A stretch of 64,000 nt of DNA from Diphasiastrum complanatum. Lineage: Eukaryota > Streptophyta > Lycopodiopsida > Lycopodiales > Lycopodiaceae. Shown here one piece after another: positions 33,225 through 44,867 of the stretch. The notes beneath the pieces were generated by a model that did not search any database, was not told where the DNA came from, and saw only the letters and a list, made by a program, of their open reading frames with translations. The position numbers and the translations under genes were made by a program. The DNA lies in NCBI GenBank assembly GCA_029204225.1, contig CM055104.1:54540538-54604537 (forward strand). The letters are read 5' to 3'. Every line of letters starts with the position of its first letter. Within the stretch, counting starts at the first letter, position 1.

Positions 33225-34544
33225 CCCGACTAATAAGTGTGAGCTCCAAAACCTGCAAAAAATAGTGTCTAATTTACAGTAGAATTCAAAGATCAATTGC
33301 ACATTTCAAACAAGCGGTTAAGTTCAAATTTATCAATAAAAAAAAGTCATTAGTTCAATTTGAGGATGGACGAGTGCTATTGTAGTGAACTAACTACCAA
33401 ATCAGTTTGACATACAAGAAACTTATCTCTATTGTGTGAGATAGTCGACTGACAGAATAGAATCACTAAGCACAAACAATAAGAAATTAGTCTATGAATG
33501 TAAAGACTCGATAAACTCGACTCTCCAATGAACTCAATGTTGTATTGATTGCTTAACTAAGTACATACATGCATGGAGTGCAGATAGTTGTGTTCATTAG
33601 ATAATGAGATGTATCTATTCTATTTTCTAATATTAACTAATAGAAAAATTACAAGTGTACATTTGTCTACATGTCCTCCTTGTCACTTCTTATTAAACCA
33701 ATGAGAGAAGAGCCCATGGAAATGAGTGTGTATTGGTTGAGGCACAAACTATCTAACTCATCTCAAAATATTCTTTATTTGAATCTGTTCAATAAACATT
33801 GAGTTGTTTCAGTTAAGTCCTTGGAATATGTGCCTTATAATTAGAGTTTTCTTTAATTAAAGACCATTGTTTGATTTCAACTCACGATGACAAGATTTGA
33901 GCTTGCCGGCCAAGGATTAGTTTCATGCATTCAATCAATCACATATACACTCAAAAACAATAAACTTAGTTGATAGATGAAAGACATGATACTAAGCAAT
34001 TTGCCAAATGGCCTTATTAGAGAGTGAATCCTCAAAGCAAAAATATAAAGCTTAATTCCATAGCAATACTTATAGCCAAAAAGGATCCGCTTCCCATGGT
34101 TTAGACACAAAAGGTAGCAACTTGCAACCTCTCAAGACATTGAAACATTCATCTCTTGGCTCTCCACCACCAATGTGGTCTCAGGCCCTCCATAGGTCTC
34201 TTTAGATTCACTCACAATCAATCCTCAAAGATGACCCTCATGTACTCATTGCAACTCTCAAAGAAACTCACATACACATTTCAACTAGTTATGAAATTGA
34301 AAACCATTGAAGAGAGTATTTGAATGAGCATCAACATTGAATCTCTATGAATAACAAAGGCGATAAAACTTATATTTAATAGTCACCAGGGTCAGTACAC
34401 AATATTGTGTACTGCTAGATGATCATGTAGTTAAAACATAGAGCTTTAGCTACTTAATTCATTGGGCATGGAATCTGGTTCTCGGCAATAGTATCTAAGG
34501 CCATCGGTTAAGCCCTAGAATCAAAGAACAGCAGATCTTCATGG
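33225..34544. other. AT-rich spacer left of copia D LTR
   Basis: No coding motif, LTR or repeat recognised. It ends at the copia D LTR end at 34545. Confidence 0.5.
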
Positions 34545-34913
34545 TGTGCAGAATTTCAGATCATTAAGATCCAAAATCATCCCTTTTATCTTTGGTTAGA
34601 AAGACAACAAATCACCAACCTTGTGAATGTGAAAAAATCAACATCTACTCTATGAATGACATGAAAATTCTAATAGATCTTGATCAAACATCAATCAAAT
34701 CATGAAATAAAGTTGTTGTCCATAAAAAAAAATAATAAGCTACTGTATTTCACACGTGTGGATCCGAATATAGCATAAATTGAGCATTCTACATACAAAA
34801 TTGCAAGATATCACCAATAGAATGCACCAATGGATAGATGACCCAAAGAGAATTCATGTATAAGCATGAAATGAGATGAGAGAGAGAGAATGCTTCTCCT
34901 CACATGTATGTAC
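34545..34913 (-). repeat. Copia D 3' LTR, distal part
   Basis: Matches the second half of the E LTR (minus orientation): pyrimidine-rich GAGAGAGAG, ATGCTTATACATG, the palindrome and an end ...TTCTGCACA. Truncated by copia H at 34914. Confidence 0.8.
34751..34760. promoter_or_regulatory. LTR palindrome, copia D
   Basis: CACACGTGTG. The D TATA box (40480-40487) is 164 bp away once the inserted copia H (5564 bp) is subtracted. Confidence 0.8.
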
Positions 34914-35708
34914 TGACAAAATTTCCAAAATTCACACATGTGGGGAATGTCCACAAGAGTGACTGATCTTAATTAAGCTTTGTGATTGGCACTATAACTT
35001 GATTCTAGATTGATCAACAAAATCTAGTTCAGAAGAAATGGCCAATCCACAATCTAGCATGCTAATCAACAAAATATAATAGCAATGAATCAAAGAATGA
35101 ATAAAAATACAAGATTTCAGTGTATGAGCATTAGCCTCAACACGAGTTAGAGAGAGAGAGCTAGAGAGATAACAAGCAATATTTGTTTAGATCCAAAATG
35201 GCATGAGATAGCTACAAAACTTTGGTTCTTCATCATTGATTGTGTGGAGAGCTACACATATTTATGGAGATTGAGGTAGCTCGAGGTAGAACCATATCTA
35301 TCCATTCCAAAATGACATCTAAAGTGACATCTAGAGTCTATGTGACATTTGTCACTTATCATGCATGAAATTCTACCAACTTTTTACAAGTGTACTAGTT
35401 CTAACTAGAAATGTCCAAATCATCATGCATGTGTCCATTAAACTTTGTGCATGCCTTGCATGTCACTATGGATCACTTACAAATAATGCATGCGAGTTGC
35501 CACGAGTTTCTACAAGCATAATCATGCTAATTCTATGTCTACAAACTATATGCAAGTTGCATTTATCAAACTAGATAATACATAACCATGTAGCTCGAGT
35601 TCTATGTAGGCCAAACTTGGCATTTTGCATTAATGAACTACATACTTGCATGGTACAACATTTGTAGCAAGTCAAGAAATCAATATGGATTGTTTTTCAA
35701 TTTTAACA
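34914..35708 (-). repeat. Copia H 3' LTR
   Basis: 795 bp, minus TGTTAAAATTG...AAATTTTGTCA. Preceded (minus) by the purine run AGGAGGAG at 35709-35716. Carries CACATGTG at 34935-34942 near its end instead of the CACACGTGTG palindrome. Confidence 0.9.
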
Positions 35709-35725
35709 CTCCTCCTAAAAATGAT

Positions 35726-38105
35726 CTATATTGATTTGAACATGGATCTTGGTATAACTCCAAGGTTGGCTCTATGCTTGTTGAAGGAACTTTTGCTCAA
35801 AGGTTTGGTGAGCATATCTGCAATGTAAGATGATGTGTCGATGTGCTCCAATTTGACTTCACCTCCAATGAGCTTCTCTCTCACGAAGTGATGTGCAACT
35901 TCAATATGCTTGCTCCTTGCATGGAATATTGGGTTGTTGGCAAGGGCTTGAGCTGAAATGTTGTCACACATGATCATAGGTATAATTTATTCCATAATTA
36001 TCTTTAGCTCCACTAGTAACCTCTTGATTCCAAAGCACTTCCTTAGTTGTTGTAGTGAGCGCCTTGTACTCAGCTTCACATGATGAGAGTGATACAGTAT
36101 CTTGCTTTTTGGAAAGCCAAGATATCAAGTTTCCTATAAGATATATGACATAAGCACTTGTAAATTTTCGATCTGCTCTATCACTTGCAAAATCCGAGTC
36201 AAAATAACCAATAATAGAAAGATCTTCACTTTTATACAATAAACCAAAATCAAAAGTTGAAGATATATATCTAAGCACTCTCTTGGCCTTTTTCCAATGA
36301 TAAACTGAAGGATTTTGCATAGCCTGGCTCAACTTATGAACACTAAAGCTTATGTCAGGTCTAGTTATTGTGAGCCAAATTAAGGAGCCTATAAGACTTC
36401 TAAAAAGTGTGATGTCCTCGAAGGATCTTTCATCACCTTTGTTAGAGTCCTTTACATTTTGCTCCATAGGTGTTTCTATACTCTTACAATTCAACATATT
36501 GAACTTTTTTAACATTCAAAGAGCATACTTAGATTGACATACAAAAGCTTTATCTTTAAGAAAGTCAATCTCTAATCCTAGAATATAGTGAATTTTTCCA
36601 AGATCTTGCATCTTGAACTCTTTTCCAAGTGCAATCTTGGTTTCCTCAACTAACTTGATACAACTTCCTGTCAGAATGATATCATCAACATAAATAAGAA
36701 GGATGACAATATCTTTATCAAAAAACTTGACATATAAGGAAGGATCATAGTTACTAAGATTAAATCCTAGTGACTCAAGAAAGGTGTTAAGTCGAGAATA
36801 CCATGGCCTTGGAGCTTGCTTTAATCCATATAAACTTTTGAAGAGCAAGCAAACTTTTCCCTCATCATGGATGAACCCAATAGGTTGATCCATATAGATC
36901 TCTTCTTCTAGATAGCCATTTAGAAATGCATTAGAAACATCTAGTTGAAGAATCTGCCAATTGAAAAAACAAGCAAGAGAAATTATGATTCTAATTGACA
37001 CCATCTTTGCAACTGGGGCAAAGGTCTCCTCATAATCAAGTCTATATACTTGAGCAAAGCCTTTAGCACAAAGCCTGGCCTTGTACTTGTTGATTGTGCC
37101 ATCTTGATTATACTTGACTCGAAAAACCCATTTGCAACCAATGGTATGCTTGTTGGATGGAAGATCCACAAGCTCCCATGTATTATTGGCCATCAAAGCA
37201 TCATATTCTTCCTTCATGGCAACGTACCATTCCTTTGAGTTGATAGCATCATATACATCCTTCGGCTCCTCATGAGAAATAAAATAGGCACAATTAGTGG
37301 AGTTGATTTCCACTTGCTTTCCTCTATCTTCATAGGTAAGCCTTCTAGGCTCGGATCTTTCTCTTTGAGATCTCCTTGGTGAAAAAATTCGAGGTGACTC
37401 CTCCTCAAATCTCGGCCCCATCTCTCCATGATGATCTTCAAGGGTGATGATTGGAGTATCTTTGAACTCGACCTTCTCAAGAATGTATTTTTGATCTTCA
37501 TGGAATATCACATCTCTACTCTCAATTGTAGTTGAGGTAGAAGGAACATAGATCCTGTAAGCTTTCTTGTTGGATGCATATCGAACCATGATCCCTTTAA
37601 CAGAATTAGGATCATCTCTTTTCCTTGTTTCCAAGGGCATATTAACAAAGCAAGTACAACCAAAAACTCTAAGGTGATCTACCTTAGGTTTTTTCTGAAA
37701 CAAGACTTCAAAAGGTGTTTTTCCAGCAAGAGCATTGTGAGGTAATCTATTGCACAAATAGTTTGTACAATTTATAGCTTCACCCCAATATTCAATAGGC
37801 AAAGAAGCTGCTACTCGAATTGCTTTAGCACATTCACATAAAGATCTGTTTTTCCTCTCAGCTACTCCATTTTGGGATGGAGAATAGGCACAATAAAATT
37901 CTCTCTTTATTCCTTCACCTTCACAATAATTATGAAACTTGTTGGAGATATATTCACCTCCTCCATCGCATCTTAAAGCTTTAACTTTGCAAGAAAACTG
38001 TTTTTCTACATAAGCTTTGAAGATAAGGAAGTGATAAAAAACCATAGCCTTTGAAGAAAGTAGATACAACCAAGTGTATCTAGTAAAGTCATCAATAAAG
38101 GTGAC
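35726..38105 (-). pseudogene. Copia H pol: integrase, RT, RNase H
   Basis: A 517-codon frame (38069-36516) opens in the integrase just after its first Asp. It has RCDGGGEYISNKF (second Asp region), NGVAERKNRSLCEC (Glu), the linker RRSQRERSEPRRLTYED and a complete-looking RT with VSNAFLNGYLEEEIYM, SLYGLKQAPR and catalytic [10 protein letters not shown]. After a stop at the end of RT (SKYAL-stop) the frame 36515-35964 carries the RT end and RNase H (YFDSDFASDRADRKF, SLSSCEAEYKAL). A frameshift near 35990 leads to 35977-35726 (MCDNISAQALANN, ARSKHIEVAHHFVRE, IADMLTKPLS). RT itself appears undamaged, so H could in principle have donated RT until recently; the stop and frameshift now break it. Confidence 0.85.
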
Positions 38106-38926
38106 TTCTTAAAGCAATTAGAGGCATAGTGCCCCTTTTTGCCACAGAAGAAGCACTTCACTTTCTTCTTCTTGGTTTTTGAGTTAGAGGGATGAGATGT
38201 TTCATCCTCTTCACCATCTTGATCTCAATCTTTGCTTTGTCTTTGTTGTATGCTTGAGAGAATTGGTTCTTACTCCTTCCTTTCTGCTTGCCTTTGACAA
38301 AGAGGGCTTTATCACTTCCACCATGTTCAAGTTTGGTCATCTTGGAGAGTTTATAGCTTTGTCTAGATTCTTCAGAAATAAGAATTCCTTGGAGAGTTTC
38401 TAGATTAGGTAACTCCTCCTTAATAGCAAAAGACTGAACAAGATTATCATAGTCATCTCTCAAGCCATTCAGTATGACTTGAACTAGCTCAACTTGGTTA
38501 ATGGTAACACCAACACAGGAAAGCTCTCTATGTAAATCTTTAACTCTCAGAACATAGTTAGATGCACTCTCTTCACTTCTTTGAACTTTGAAAAATCTGA
38601 TTCCTAAGAGTGAGTATTCTAGAAGTATTTTTTGCTTCATAGATGGTCTTTAGTGCATCCCAAGCTTCTTTGCCCATAGTGCAAGATCCTATCTCTCTCA
38701 AAATTTCATTAGATACATTCATCTTAATGAAATGTAGAGCCATTCTAGCTCTCTTCTTATATTTAGGAATTTCAACCTGTGCTTGAGGCTCCTCCTCAAC
38801 ACCAAGCAGAATATCCATAACATCCTGGAGAATCAAAACAGACTCCATTCTTAACTTCCAAATTGAGTAACTAGAAGTGTTTAGTCTTTCACTGGCTTCT
38901 AGAAGATATCCTCTCTGAGATGCCAT
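38106..38926 (-). pseudogene. Copia H gag, fused to integrase by deletion
   Basis: Gag starts at 38926 (MASQRGYLLEASERL), continues SYSIWKLRMESVLILQDVMD, and after one frameshift near 38600 runs through RVKDLHRELSC to a Lys-rich tail. In another frame a zinc knuckle CFFCGKKGHYASNC is readable near 38115-38160, and the next codons are already integrase (FIDDFTRYTW). About 0.9 kb that should encode protease and integrase N-terminus is gone. Confidence 0.8.
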
Positions 38927-39683
38927 TATAATGAAGACTTCTTAGTTATTGGATTGAGATATGTTTGAGCTTGTTCCTATCAGACTTAGAGTTGTCGCTC
39001 TCTTCACTATAGGTATTTTCAAGGTTGAACTACCTTTCTATGTGAAACACTTGCAACTATATTTGAGATGAATCTCAAATATTCCACAAGACAAGTTTTC
39101 TAGATCAGACACAAAAAGTAGTTTGAGACACTTTGGCTGGTTTGAATTCTACTTTTGGCACGTGTGAAATGCTTCAAAAGAAAATACTATTGACACTCAG
39201 AAGGCTCAAAGGGTGTTCAAATACTTCAAACTCAGTCTTGATCTACAGTTTCTTGTGTTGGATGCTCAAAACAATGGATTCAGAACAAAGTATAATTGAA
39301 TCAAATCAAAATGCTGTCACTTGGATTCTGGACCTATCCCTATCCTCTTTAAGAGCTTATAACTCTTGCTAGACACATCAAATTGATTTGATTTGAGTTT
39401 CTATGGAAAGTACAGATCAAATGCTTTCCATCAAGCTATAACACTGCTATCTTTGGATCTATAAGTAAGGAGAACAAAGGGACTGAAAAACTCTGATTTT
39501 TACACGTGCGGAATTCCAGAATTCCGTACTACCTCAATTCAGGTCTAAAAATTCAGTTCAAGTCCGATTTGATCCGAATACACTTCAGAGAAAGGTTAGA
39601 AAAAGTACAAAAATGCTTTTTTGCTTGATTTAGCTCTCAGTTTCTTGTACAATCAAAATCGTTAGCATGCAAAGCTTAATGTG

Positions 39684-39695
39684 GCTCTGATACCA
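39684..39695 (-). promoter_or_regulatory. Copia H primer-binding site
   Basis: Minus TGGTATCAGAGC adjoining the 5' LTR end at 39696; exact tRNA-Met type. Confidence 0.95.
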
Positions 39696-40477
39696 TGACA
39701 AAATTTCCAAAATTCACACATGTGGAGAATGTCCACAAGAGTGACTGATCTTAATTAAGCTTTGTGATCGGCACTATAACCTGATTCTAGATTGATCAAC
39801 AAAATCTAGTTCAGAAGAAATGGCTAATCCACAATCTAGCATGCTAATCAATAGAATATAATAGCAATGAATCAAAGAATGAATAAAAATACAAGATTTC
39901 AGTGTATGAGCATTAGCCTCAACACGAGTTAGAGAGAGAGAGCTAGAGAGATAACAAGCAATATTTGTTTAGATCCAAATGGCATGAGATAGCTACAAAA
40001 CTTTGGTTCTTCATCATTGATTGTGTGGAGAGCTACACATATTAATGGAGATTGAGGTAGCTCGAGGTAGAACCATATCTATCCATTCCAAAATGACATC
40101 TAGAGTCTATGTGACATTTGTCACTTGTCATGCATGAAATTCTACCAACTTTTTACAATTGTACTAGTTCTAACTAGAAATGTCCAAATCATCATGCATG
40201 TGTCCATTAAACTTTGTGCATGCCTTGCATGTCACTATGGATCACTTACAATTAATGCATGTGAGTTGCCACGAGTTTCTACAAGCATAATTATGCTGAT
40301 TCTATGTCTACAAAATATATGCAAGTTGCATTTAACAAACTAGATAATACATAACCATGTAGCTTGAGTTCTATGTAGCCCAAACTTGGCATTTTGCATT
40401 AATGAGCTACATACTTGCATGGTACAACATTTGTAGCAAGCCAAGAAATCAATATGGATTGTTTTTCAATTTTAACA
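39696..40477 (-). repeat. Copia H 5' LTR
   Basis: 782 bp, partner of 34914-35708; lacks the 12-bp duplication seen near 35318 in the other copy. Confidence 0.9.
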
Positions 40478-40682
40478 ACTATATATAGCAGATCCATGAC
40501 TCATTAATGAGTTTGGTTTCCCTCCATAACAAAAACCCTAGCATTAATGTGGACTAAATTCAAATGTCTCCACATTCAAATTGAATCTACCAAAACTCGT
40601 GTACTACACTTTTCCACACTTTCAAAAAAATTTTATTTAAATATAGCTTTAAAAAGTCAAACTCTAAGTCTAATATGAAATT
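40478..40682 (-). repeat. Copia D 3' LTR, middle part
   Basis: Aligns with the E LTR around CCACACTTTC and AAGTCTAA (minus orientation) and carries TATATATA at 40480-40487. Bounded by copia H and by element I; ends in the aaatt target copy (40678-40682). Confidence 0.75.
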
Positions 40683-41993
40683 TGATGTGAAAATATGCGC
40701 CGACGCGTGCAGTCGTGGACGTGAAACAATTCGGATGGACCTCAGATATGATTGTTGGTCACTGTCAGCTGTATCATTCCTAAAGTCCTCCAGAATGTAG
40801 ACAGGCACTGCTGATCTACATTTTAGATTAACACAACATTCAACAAAATTCCACCAGTGTGCAGAATTGATGAAATGAATGAATGAGATACACAAACGAT
40901 GGCAGACAACAATCTCCCTGCTAATTGAAGCCATTGCTTCTAAAATGTGTTCTCTTGTTGATGGTTGTTTGTTTGAATGCTTGGCCTCCTGGATCTGATA
41001 GCTTTTTGGCTACGTCAGACTATGACAAGGTAGGCTTTGATACCACTGATGCGAAAATATGCACGACGCGTGCAGTTGCGAACGGAAACAATTTGGATGG
41101 ACTTCAGATATGATTGTTGGTCATTGCCAACTGTATCATTCGTACAATTCTCCAGAATGTAGACGTGCACTGCTGATCTACGTTTTAGATTAACACAACA
41201 TTCAAAAAAATTCAACCAGTGTGCGGAATTGATGAAATTAATAAATGAGATACACAAACAATGGCAGACAACAATCCATTCAAGATCAGACAAGATAAGA
41301 GTGATATGTGTGTAATGGCCACAATATCATCTATTGATCTTCTCGTTTTTTGTGCGTTGTATGACAGACCCACACAACGCATTGGCGTGAGTGAAGTAGC
41401 ATTCTCCCATAGTAATGTCTCGCTTACTAGCGGACTTCTTGGATCTCTGTGGATCCTGCTTACAAAACTTGTCTCGCTCGCAGGCAGACTTCTATTCAGT
41501 ATTCTGTTTGTCTCTATTGCTTACTAGTATTAGACTAGTTATATCATGCATCAACCAGAAGGTATATAGTTGTGTCGTGTAACTTCTAGATTAGAATGAT
41601 TAAACATCTACAACTAATCACAAATCACAAGAGTGATAGATTAGCCACGTCCTAGAGTGCATCTGCTGATGTCATGATATTAGATCAGATATCTATACTT
41701 CTTGGTACTTGCATGATCTTGCTGATCCTTTTTGGAGCGTGAGGGTTGAAAAAGACGTCGCGATGATTTTCATGTCGCTTCGTGTCTTTTGACTTTTGCA
41801 TCGTCTAACTTTCTCAACCTGTACCGCAAAAAAATTCTCTTTTGCGAATTTTTCACGTTCATGTCTTTTTCGTCAGGGTGTTCATGAACATTTTCGCTTT
41901 GTGTCTTTTGACTTTCGTGTTCGCAAACATTTTCTTCAGAGTGAGGGCTGAAAGCTAGCAAAGCTTTGGTAACAGAAACATTTTGTTTCTTCA
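40683..41993 (-). mobile_element. Element I: deleted LTR element with intact ends
   Basis: 1311 bp bounded by a perfect 5-bp duplication aaatt (40678-40682 and 41994-41998). In minus order: a full LTR (41993-41047, 947 bp), a tRNA-Met-like primer site, 120 bp of interior, and the last 231 bp of the second LTR (40913-40683), which repeats 41277-41047 with about 90 percent or more identity by eye. A deletion therefore joined leader to mid-LTR after insertion. No coding capacity. Confidence 0.8.
41034..41045 (-). promoter_or_regulatory. Element I primer-binding site
   Basis: Minus TGGTATCAAAGC, one nucleotide after the LTR end. Confidence 0.8.
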
Positions 41994-42071
41994 AAATTGG
42001 CCTCAATTTTTGTATTTGGCAATTTATCAAACTATGACCAATCTTGACTAAACTAGTTGAAATCTTTCACA
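41994..42071 (-). repeat. Copia D 3' LTR, first part
   Basis: Minus TGTGAAAGATTTCAACTAGT, like the start of the E LTR, through TTGAGGCCAATTT where element I interrupts. Confidence 0.8.
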
Positions 42072-42282
42072 CTCCCTCTTCAAGTAGTGTTAGCATAGAA
42101 TCTGATAACACTCCAAGTGATATCCTATGTTTCATAAACAAGTCTTTTCCCAATGCTTTTGTAAAGATATCAGCTACACATTCCCTTGAAGAAATATGTT
42201 GATGCTCCACCTCCTTTGCCATGACTTGCTCTCTCATAAAATGATATGCCACCTCAATATGCTTGCTCCTAGCATTGTTTTG
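42072..42282 (-). pseudogene. Copia D RNase H tail and polypurine tract
   Basis: Encodes SKHIEVAYHFMREQVMAKE, then ECVADIFTKALGKDLF and a C-terminal LLEEGV. The last codons are the polypurine tract GAAGAGGGAG (42072-42081), and the stop uses the LTR start. Only the end of RNase H is present; the catalytic DAS and EAEY blocks are missing because segment X replaces them. Confidence 0.85.
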
Positions 42283-43071
42283 ACCATAGAACTATATCCA
42301 ACTTTAGAATGATCTCCATAATAAGTATAGACATCCTTTCCAAGGTTTTATAGTAGCTTTCACACTTGATATAGAGAATAGTGTCCACTTGGGATGCTTC
42401 ACTATTTCTTACATCATTTTTACATGTCAAGATGTATCTAGAACATGAAGAACCAAATAGAATGTAAATGAGATGAATTTTCCATGTTATAAACTTTGAA
42501 CTCTCTGGAAAATTACAGCAACCAAACAATAAATGTGAGTGATAACCGTTTGCTTGCATGTCTTTTCCATCTTTGTCCTTTCTTGCCATGTATCCACCAT
42601 GAAACTCCATGAATGAGCCTCCATCTCCATCTTGCCTCAAGATGCCATCATCACTTGATGACTTGATCATGAATGAGTGATATAATGAACCTCCAATAGC
42701 TTCAAATCCATTAGCAAAACCAGCCAAGAATGCTAGTACAAATCCAACATCAAAATGATGCTCACAAATTATGTAGTTAGTTTTACCATATCTTGACAAT
42801 TTGCACACATCCACATGAAATTGCTCAAACATGAGATAGAACAAGTAAAATAAACTTGAACAACACTTCCTTGATGCTCCTTTGGCCTTAACCGAGTCTT
42901 CAATAACCTGCAAAAATAGATCCATAACATCTTTTCCAATTGACTCTCCTTTGATGCTCTTGACTAGCTCCAAATTGCGAAATTCTCTTTTGTGTTGTTG
43001 AAGCCCTTTGAGATCAACCTCTTGATCTTCCACTTGACCATCAAAGCCATTGACTAAGATCTCTTTTCAGA
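42283..43071 (-). CDS. Segment X of copia D (254-aa ORF), unknown protein
   Basis: An uninterrupted frame (ATG at 43033; open to 43071 upstream) stands exactly where RT and most of RNase H should be. Visible features: NLELVKSIKGE, GKDVMDLFLQVIEDS, a hydrophobic run SSLFYLFYLMF, FHVDVCKLSRYGKT, then HHFDVGFVLAFLAGFANG, and a Gly/Asp-rich DGILRQDGDGGSFMEFHGGY. The two hydrophobic runs could be membrane segments. The same sequence, partly broken, occupies the same place in copia E at 55438-56170. I recognise no family. Near its end (42370-42425) it shares about 35 bp with element P. It may be captured host sequence or an old element-encoded domain; function unknown. Confidence 0.6.
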
Positions 43072-44055
43072 TCAATTAGTTTCCAGAAAATCATGAAAAC
43101 ATCCATCTACTTGCATAGCATCATCTACACAAGAAGATCCACCAAAATATGTGAGAAATGCAAAATGAGTCACTTCCACTTGCTTACCTTTCTCATCATA
43201 TGTGATCCTTGAAGACATATGTCTTTTACTTGATGTTATCCTTGGATTCTGACTTGATGAAGGTCCACCATCATCACCATCTAAAGTAGGATCCTTTACA
43301 TCAACATCAAGAATGTTAGATCCATCCACATCACCATCAATAATACTTGAAGATACTTTTGGAATGTTCTCCTCATTAAAAATGACATCTCTACCAACAA
43401 TCACTTTGTTAGTAGTAGAAATGTAAACCTTATAGGCTTTACTCAACTCACTATATCCAACAAATATACCTTTCGTTGACGATTAATCCTCCTTGGTCCT
43501 ATCATCAAGAGTTATATTGACATAGCATGTGCATCCAAACGTTTTAAAAACGTTTGACACTCGACATCCTCTTGAATAGCATCAAAAAAGGTGTGCTTCC
43601 ATCCAAAATAGCACTCAGCCACCTATTGCACAAGAAATTAGCACACAACAAAGCTTGATCCCAAAATGGCTTATCAAGGTTAGCACTTAACCACATGGCT
43701 TTGGCACTTTCACATAAAGTCCTATTCTTCCTCTTGGCCCTCCATTTTGTTGTGGGGTCCTTGGTGCTGTATACTCCCTCTTGATCCCATGCTCATCACA
43801 AAAAGCCTTAAACTTGGTAGATATGTACTCTCCACTATTGTCACTCCTTAAGCACTTGATCTTTGTGGAAAATTGGTTCTCCCTTGCATTCTTGAACTTT
43901 AAAAAGACATCATACACTTCGTCGTCTTTAGTAGATAGATCCAACAAAATCTAGTAAAATTATCAATGAAAGTTACATACATCTCAGCTCCACTATTGCT
44001 AATTGTAGTAATTCCATGAATATCCGAATGTACAATTTGAAAAGGCTTTGTAGAT
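43072..44055 (-). pseudogene. Copia D integrase and linker
   Basis: Begins at the gypsy C2 target site with STKPFQIVHSDIHGITTISN (first catalytic Asp), continues YVTFIDNFTRFCW, then frame 43947-43687 with RSDNSGEYISTKF (second Asp) and RTPQQNG, where the Glu region is shifted. The C-terminal linker (43446-43072) has SKAYKVYISTTNKVIVGRDV and the Asp-rich DGDVDGSNILDVDVKD. Frameshifts at about 43740 and 43480 inactivate it. RT begins nowhere: the frame ends at the X boundary. Confidence 0.8.
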
Positions 44056-44828
44056 TGTAGTGGGTTTCTATCCTAGCCTATCCTCAACCCAAGATCCAAG
44101 CAATCTAGCATCAAGGAGATGAAGTTATTGTCACGCGTAGGTTCATTTCCATGACAGTGGTAGCATATCTCAGATTACAACATGAATGGAAGATCCACAT
44201 CTAACTCTAATATCCATTAACCCTAAGCATTAACACTACACCATTAACACTACAACCCACATAAAGATAGCTTACTCTTTCTCTCTCTCCCTTTCTCTCA
44301 CAAAAAGTATAAGAAATAACAATTCCCATAACATTCAAATCCAACAATTAGCAAATACAACAAAACATGAGAGATGGAGGAAAAGTGATAGAGAGCAAGG
44401 ACATTCACAAACCCATTCCATAAGAGAACCAATCTGCTTGTATTGAAATGAAAATATGAACATGAGGAGAAATTTGAGTTTTTCCCTATTTATACTGGAG
44501 AGGAGGGCCTTGGCCTCAAAATCCTATTGGCCCATTTTTACCTCCCTAACTATTCAGACTTAAAAAAAGTGAGAACCAATTCAAAATTGGAAGGAACCAA
44601 TTTGAATTTGAATTTGAACCAATTTTGGTGGGAGTTCCAACTTTATTCACTGACTTGACATTTAGGTCTTGCAACATTAAAAGTCCTGTAAAAAGGCCTA
44701 AAGTTCTTTTATTGATTTTCTAATTATCAAATAACTATTCGGGTTGGACTTACACATACAGGGTGCCAAATCCCTCACACTTATTAACTAGGGTTAGAGT
44801 TGCCTTGGGATCCGCAAACCCTCCAACA
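44056..44828 (-). repeat. Gypsy C2 3' LTR
   Basis: 773 bp, same family as 23840-24572, with a TATA box (AGTATAAATAG on minus) near 44491-44502. Polypurine tract at 44831-44840. Confidence 0.85.
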
Positions 44829-44867
44829 GTATCCCCCACCAAAATTGGTGGCGGTCCCACGACACCT

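Larger units (their letters stand above)
34914..40477 (-). mobile_element. Copia H: full-length but internally deleted copia
   Basis: LTRs 39696-40477 (5', 782 bp) and 34914-35708 (3', 795 bp), tRNA-Met primer site, gag and pol. About 20 substitutions and a 12-bp indel separate the LTRs by eye. It sits in the copia D LTR just downstream of the TATA box. The flanks (tgtac, actat) do not match, so the target duplication has been lost or the ends rearranged. The protease and integrase N-terminus are deleted. Confidence 0.85.

Noticed and set aside
34909-40482. Target duplication for copia H
   Set aside because: Flanks tgtac and actat do not match; copia D LTR continuity on both sides still shows the insertion.
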